Source: Bryobacteraceae bacterium
GTDB lineage: Bacteria > Acidobacteriota > Terriglobia > Bryobacterales > Bryobacteraceae
DNA: 9,148 bases
Direction of reading: 5' to 3'
Assembly: GCA_025350445.1 (NCBI GenBank)
Contig: JANXXV010000524.1
Location: 1 to 9,148 of the forward strand
Part shown: positions 6,339 through 9,148 of the stretch, one piece after another
Numbering within the stretch: the stretch's first letter is position 1
Layout of the letters: each line of letters opens with the position of its first letter
The notes under the pieces: generated by a model
What the model saw: the letters and a program-made list of their open reading frames with translations, nothing else
The model's database searches: none
Told to the model about the DNA's origin: nothing
Program-made: the position numbers and the translations under genes

Positions 6339-7276
6339 CAGAAATAGCCCATCATCAAAACCACCCCAATGTGTACCACGGCCAGCAGGGCGAAGGATAC
6401 GCTAAACGGGCGATGGACGACGTGCCACAGGTTAAAAGCCTGATGCACCCGGTCCAGGAAGGCCATTTTGGTGCTTAGCCACGACCGTTTGCGCACCAGG
6501 TCGATCACCGATTCCAGATCGGCGTGTCCCGATTTTAGCAAGCCGCCCAGGGTGGTGAATTTCTCTGAACCGGTGAGGACGCGCCGGCGAAGACGAGCTA
6601 CTAGCAAGGGGCGCGCCAGATCCAGACGGAGCATGGTCCACAAGAGGGCGATCAAAGACATGCGCCGGATCTCCGCGCGCGAGGGAACTTGAAGCAAAGG
6701 TGCGATCACTTCTTCCGGGATCAGGGACTGATGATCCATTTGAGCGGCCAGTTCGCGCGCCTGGGTTTCCAGCTCGCCCATGTCCAGTTGAACGGCGTTC
6801 AGACTGCGGGGCACTTGCGCGTAGAGGAAGCGGCCGACAAACCCGCTGAGGGCGACGGCCATCATAATCCAATAGGCGATACCGGCCAACCCTCCGAGTT
6901 TGAAAGCTGCGTGGAATGTGACGACGACCGGAGCGGCAATGCCAACAAGCACGTGAAAATCCAGCCAGTGTTTCGTCTTGCCGATAGAACTCAGCCACTT
7001 CGATCGCTTGCGCAGAGGGTAGATCGACAGCACCACGAACAAGGCAACGCCAAGCATCCCCATTCGTAGTCCAATGGTTCCGCTGGGGCGCAGTAAAGGA
7101 TGGAGAGGAGATTCCGCGCGCTCCGCCAATCCCATACGGTAGTAGCCCGCGCCGTAGATGGAGAGGCAAAGAATCATGGCCGCGGTGGCAAGAGACGCGA
7201 CCGCGAATCTGATCCGGTGGAAGCGGTCGCCGTCGCGGCGGGTATTTGCGCGGATGGTTGGAAAAGTAGTGGCCAT
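6338..7276 (-). CDS. Membrane di-heme cytochrome b-like protein (ferric-reductase/cyt b type)
   Basis: The 312-residue membrane protein has helices at about 24-46, 68-86, 105-124, 131-152 and 288-310, and possibly a weak one at 205-217. Two His pairs stand out: H108/H122 (DFHVLVG and TFHAAF) and H288/H302 (HRPFS and VVHIGV). Each pair is 14 residues apart within a helix, the spacing by which ferric-reductase and cytochrome-b-like proteins hold two stacked hemes between two helices. A polar segment of about 50 residues (154-204) lies between the halves. No FAD or NAD domain is present, and the adjacent translationally coupled gene encodes exactly such a module. A two-subunit NAD(P)H-to-heme membrane oxidoreductase is the best inference. 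The ATG at 7276 lies 3 nt after the previous stop, with only a distant GAGG as ribosome site. The quinone or periplasmic partner is not identifiable. Confidence 0.75.
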   Translation of the reverse strand: MATTFPTIRANTRRDGDRFHRIRFAVASLATAAMILCLSIYGAGYYRMGLAERAESPLHPLLRPSGTIGLRMGMLGVALFVVLSIYPLRKRSKWLSSIGKTKHWLDFHVLVGIAAPVVVTFHAAFKLGGLAGIAYWIMMAVALSGFVGRFLYAQVPRSLNAVQLDMGELETQARELAAQMDHQSLIPEEVIAPLLQVPSRAEIRRMSLIALLWTMLRLDLARPLLVARLRRRVLTGSEKFTTLGGLLKSGHADLESVIDLVRKRSWLSTKMAFLDRVHQAFNLWHVVHRPFSVSFALLAVVHIGVVLMMGYF

Positions 7277-7279
7277 GGT

Positions 7280-8086
7280 CTAGTGTTTTTCCTCGATCTT
7301 GGTCTCCGTCTCCACGGCGAAGAGTTTGTATGCGGCGAAGCGGTGCAGATTGCGCCAGTGCTGGTGGCGGGTTTTGACTTCAATTTGCGCCGACTGCGGA
7401 AGCCAGTATGTCTTCGCCCGCAAGCTTACAGGCGCGTAACGGACATCGGTTGAAAGCGTCTCTAATCCGATCTCTTCCGCGGGCTCCCTCCAATGCGCTT
7501 CAATGCGGGCCACCATGCCGCTGGCGGGCTCAATCCAGGCGGTTCCCTCCCAGGCGATGGGGTACTCCCGGCCCTTCAAATCCAGGGCTCCGGGAGATTT
7601 TCCGCCGGTGCGCGGAACAAAAGTAACCGGCACCAGTTTGCGCCCTTCGATCTCCGCTTCGGCTTGCGGCGAGAAGAAATAGCTGGACTGAAACTCCGGA
7701 TGCAAGATCAGCAGTAGTGTCGCGAATCCGCGTGTGGCCAACAGCGATCCTTGCGGTGCTTTCCTGGCAGGGGCACTGGTCTCGGCGCGGGATTCATCCA
7801 CCAGCAATTCCCCCCCGCTCCAGCGCATGGAAATCAGATAGTCATAGTCGGACTGGCTCCGCAGAAGAGTCTTCCCCTTTTCGTTGAACTTTTCCTGCGC
7901 CAGGTGCTCGGTACAGGTCACCGACGAGAGTTCGTCCCAAAATTGCTGTACGCGCTGGCCGGCACGGTCCAGTAGTGTTGCAGCAGGCGGCGCTGTAGCT
8001 GGCGCTGTTGTAGCCGGCGCGCCAGGGACCGGCGCCAGCGCCAGCAGATTAATAACGATAGCCAAGCGAAAAAAAGGTCTGATCAT
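7280..8086 (-). CDS. Secreted protein of unknown function (268 aa)
   Basis: I chose ATG 8086 because it begins a good signal peptide, MIRPFFRLAIVINLLALAPV, followed by an Ala/Pro/Thr-rich linker. An upstream in-frame ATG at 8146 would add 20 charged residues and deepen the overlap with the preceding gene. The mature part has one Cys in SSVTCTEHLAQEKF (about 55-68), a DYDYLISM segment and a beta-rich C-terminal half with AWEGTAWIEPASGMVARIEA (about 181-200). This style is familiar from acidobacterial secreted proteins and distantly recalls LolA-like sheets, but no family can be named. There is no CxxCH, so it is not a c-type cytochrome. It overlaps the barrel gene by 38 nt and is 3 nt from the cytochrome gene. 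It is thus part of the redox operon, perhaps as a periplasmic component (inference). Confidence 0.75.
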   Translation of the reverse strand: MIRPFFRLAIVINLLALAPVPGAPATTAPATAPPAATLLDRAGQRVQQFWDELSSVTCTEHLAQEKFNEKGKTLLRSQSDYDYLISMRWSGGELLVDESRAETSAPARKAPQGSLLATRGFATLLLILHPEFQSSYFFSPQAEAEIEGRKLVPVTFVPRTGGKSPGALDLKGREYPIAWEGTAWIEPASGMVARIEAHWREPAEEIGLETLSTDVRYAPVSLRAKTYWLPQSAQIEVKTRHQHWRNLHRFAAYKLFAVETETKIEEKH

Positions 8087-9146
8087 AGCTCTGAATCGAT
8101 CCGTGATACGAATTCCATCCCGCACCCAGCGCGTAGTGCCGGCCAATAAACCAATCGAGGGTGGCGTTCATCCACAAGGAGCGCGTATTTTGCGATACCG
8201 CTGAACTGAGTTCCTGATCGCCGCCCTGGACTTCGAATCGCAGGCCGTTTCCCAATTCGCGCGACAGCGACACCGATTGGTACCAGCCCTTGCCAAGCGG
8301 CGACTGAAAGACGGAACGCCGGAGGTCCGCGCGAAATCCGGTATTGGCGAAGTTGCGGAGGGCGATTCCATACATCTGGTTGAGCGAACCCTTTGCGTCT
8401 CCGCTGCGCTGATTTTGGCCCACCGTGCCGTAGAGCGAGATTTGGTACGGCAGTTCCAGGCGGATTCCACCGCTCAACCCGGTGAACAGATATTTATCCA
8501 GCAAACCGGTGCCGATCAGGACCAGGTCGAAAGTAGGAATCGTGCGGAAGTAGTTGTGATTGACATCGAAGGAGATCCAGCGCGCGGGCTGGACGCGCAG
8601 CGTGAGGAAACTGCGGCTGAGGGCGATTCCCGAATCCAGATTTCCCAGCCGGCCCACGGTTAACCGGTCCGCTTCCATGTTGTAGAACACCGACAGGTTC
8701 TGTTTCCAGGAGAAATTATTTTCCAGAAATGCGTACTCGCGCTCCGCTTTCCAGTGCAGCCTGCTGATGGCGATCCCGGCCGTCTGCGTATATCTGAGCT
8801 TATCAAAACTGCCTGCATCGAGCGCCAGAAGTGCACCGCCCAACTGGCGTCCCGGTTTGTAGTCCCAGGCGGAAGGGTCGGGGGTGGAGCCGCCGAAGGC
8901 TCCGGCGGTCCAGTGCTTGCCCAGCCGCCGGCCGACATAGGCGCCGTCAATGGTGCTGAGACTTCCTGCCCATGGGATGAGAAGGCGGCCCACACCAAAC
9001 GAGTATCGGGATTCCGGGTTGTTGTAATAGAGACCGATGTGATAGGTGCGGTTGACCACGTCCCGCAAGGTTTGCGTTTGTGGGCCGGAACCGTCGCGGC
9101 TGTTCATCCTTCCACGCCAATAGCCGGTGAGGTTCCAGAAGCTGCC
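8049..9146 (-). CDS. Outer-membrane beta-barrel-like protein, 5'-truncated by the window edge
   Basis: The frame stays open to the right edge (residues SFWNLTGYWRGR precede the first internal Met at 9107), so the N-terminus and signal peptide are outside; 365 residues are visible. The sequence is built from alternating polar/hydrophobic stretches with frequent Tyr, Trp and Gly, for example YHIGLYYNN, YSFGVGRLLIPWA, WISFDVNHNYF and RFEVQGGDQ. It ends in FFSLGYRY with an aromatic terminal strand, as outer-membrane barrels usually do. No Cys occurs in the visible part, and there are no membrane helices. The visible length allows a dozen or more strands. It may be a porin-like channel, or a barrel that partners with periplasmic redox proteins. 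The choice depends on what lies upstream. The last 38 nt overlap the start of the secreted-protein gene in another frame. Confidence 0.72.
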   Translation of the reverse strand, partial: GSFWNLTGYWRGRMNSRDGSGPQTQTLRDVVNRTYHIGLYYNNPESRYSFGVGRLLIPWAGSLSTIDGAYVGRRLGKHWTAGAFGGSTPDPSAWDYKPGRQLGGALLALDAGSFDKLRYTQTAGIAISRLHWKAEREYAFLENNFSWKQNLSVFYNMEADRLTVGRLGNLDSGIALSRSFLTLRVQPARWISFDVNHNYFRTIPTFDLVLIGTGLLDKYLFTGLSGGIRLELPYQISLYGTVGQNQRSGDAKGSLNQMYGIALRNFANTGFRADLRRSVFQSPLGKGWYQSVSLSRELGNGLRFEVQGGDQELSSAVSQNTRSLWMNATLDWFIGRHYALGAGWNSYHGSIQSYDQTFFSLGYRY

Positions 9147-9148
9147 GC

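Noticed and set aside
6432..7169. 245-residue open frame on the - strand in another frame of the cytochrome gene
   Set aside because: It overlaps the membrane protein with the heme His pairs; its product is Arg/Ser/Pro-rich without helices or motifs.
7990..8048. GC-rich near-repeats (GGCGCTGTAGCTGGCGCTGT and similar) as a regulatory repeat
   Set aside because: They encode the Ala/Pro/Thr-rich linker after the signal peptide, and codon-level repetition explains the pattern.
7280..8146. ATG at 8146 as the start of the secreted protein
   Set aside because: It would put 20 charged residues in front of a good signal peptide and lengthen the overlap with the barrel gene to 98 nt; ATG 8086 fits better.

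Overview
The window looks like a chromosomal stretch of a GC-rich Gram-negative bacterium. It is most plausibly an acidobacterium of the Bryobacterales/Solibacter type. This is inferred from the style of the outer-membrane-barrel-like and Ala/Pro/Thr-linked secreted proteins on the right, not from a marker gene. Two operons converge. The left one runs on the + strand and enters from outside the window. The right one runs on the - strand and also begins outside the window. They meet at a gene-free gap of about 155 bp (4139-4294). No tRNA, rRNA, CRISPR array, IS element or phage gene is visible.

Left operon (about 1-4138, +). It holds the C-terminal part of a DUF4178-type membrane protein, a 61-residue single-span small protein, a 70-residue DUF350 two-helix membrane protein, a membrane-embedded polyamine aminopropyltransferase (spermidine-synthase-like) and an FAD-dependent amine-oxidase-like protein with a twin-arginine N-terminus. 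The genes are packed with stop/start overlaps (TGATG at 750-754 and 2649-2653) or gaps of 1-3 nt, so they are very probably co-translated. The likely theme is polyamine or amine chemistry at the membrane. The biochemical role of the DUF4178/DUF350 association is not established from the sequence.

Right operon (9146-4295, -). In transcription order it encodes a C-terminal part of an outer-membrane beta-barrel-like protein, a secreted protein of unknown function, a membrane cytochrome b-like protein with two His/His pairs spaced for two hemes, a membrane-anchored ferredoxin-flavin oxidoreductase and a membrane-anchored TPR protein. It reads as an electron-transfer module linking a cytoplasmic flavin/Fe-S dehydrogenase to membrane hemes, perhaps with envelope partners.

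The most unusual gene is the ferredoxin-flavin protein at 4965-6338. Its second cluster motif has His in place of the second Cys. The FAD-binding segment that normally ends a thioredoxin-reductase-like fold appears instead between the ferredoxin and the first Rossmann motif, which suggests a circular permutation.
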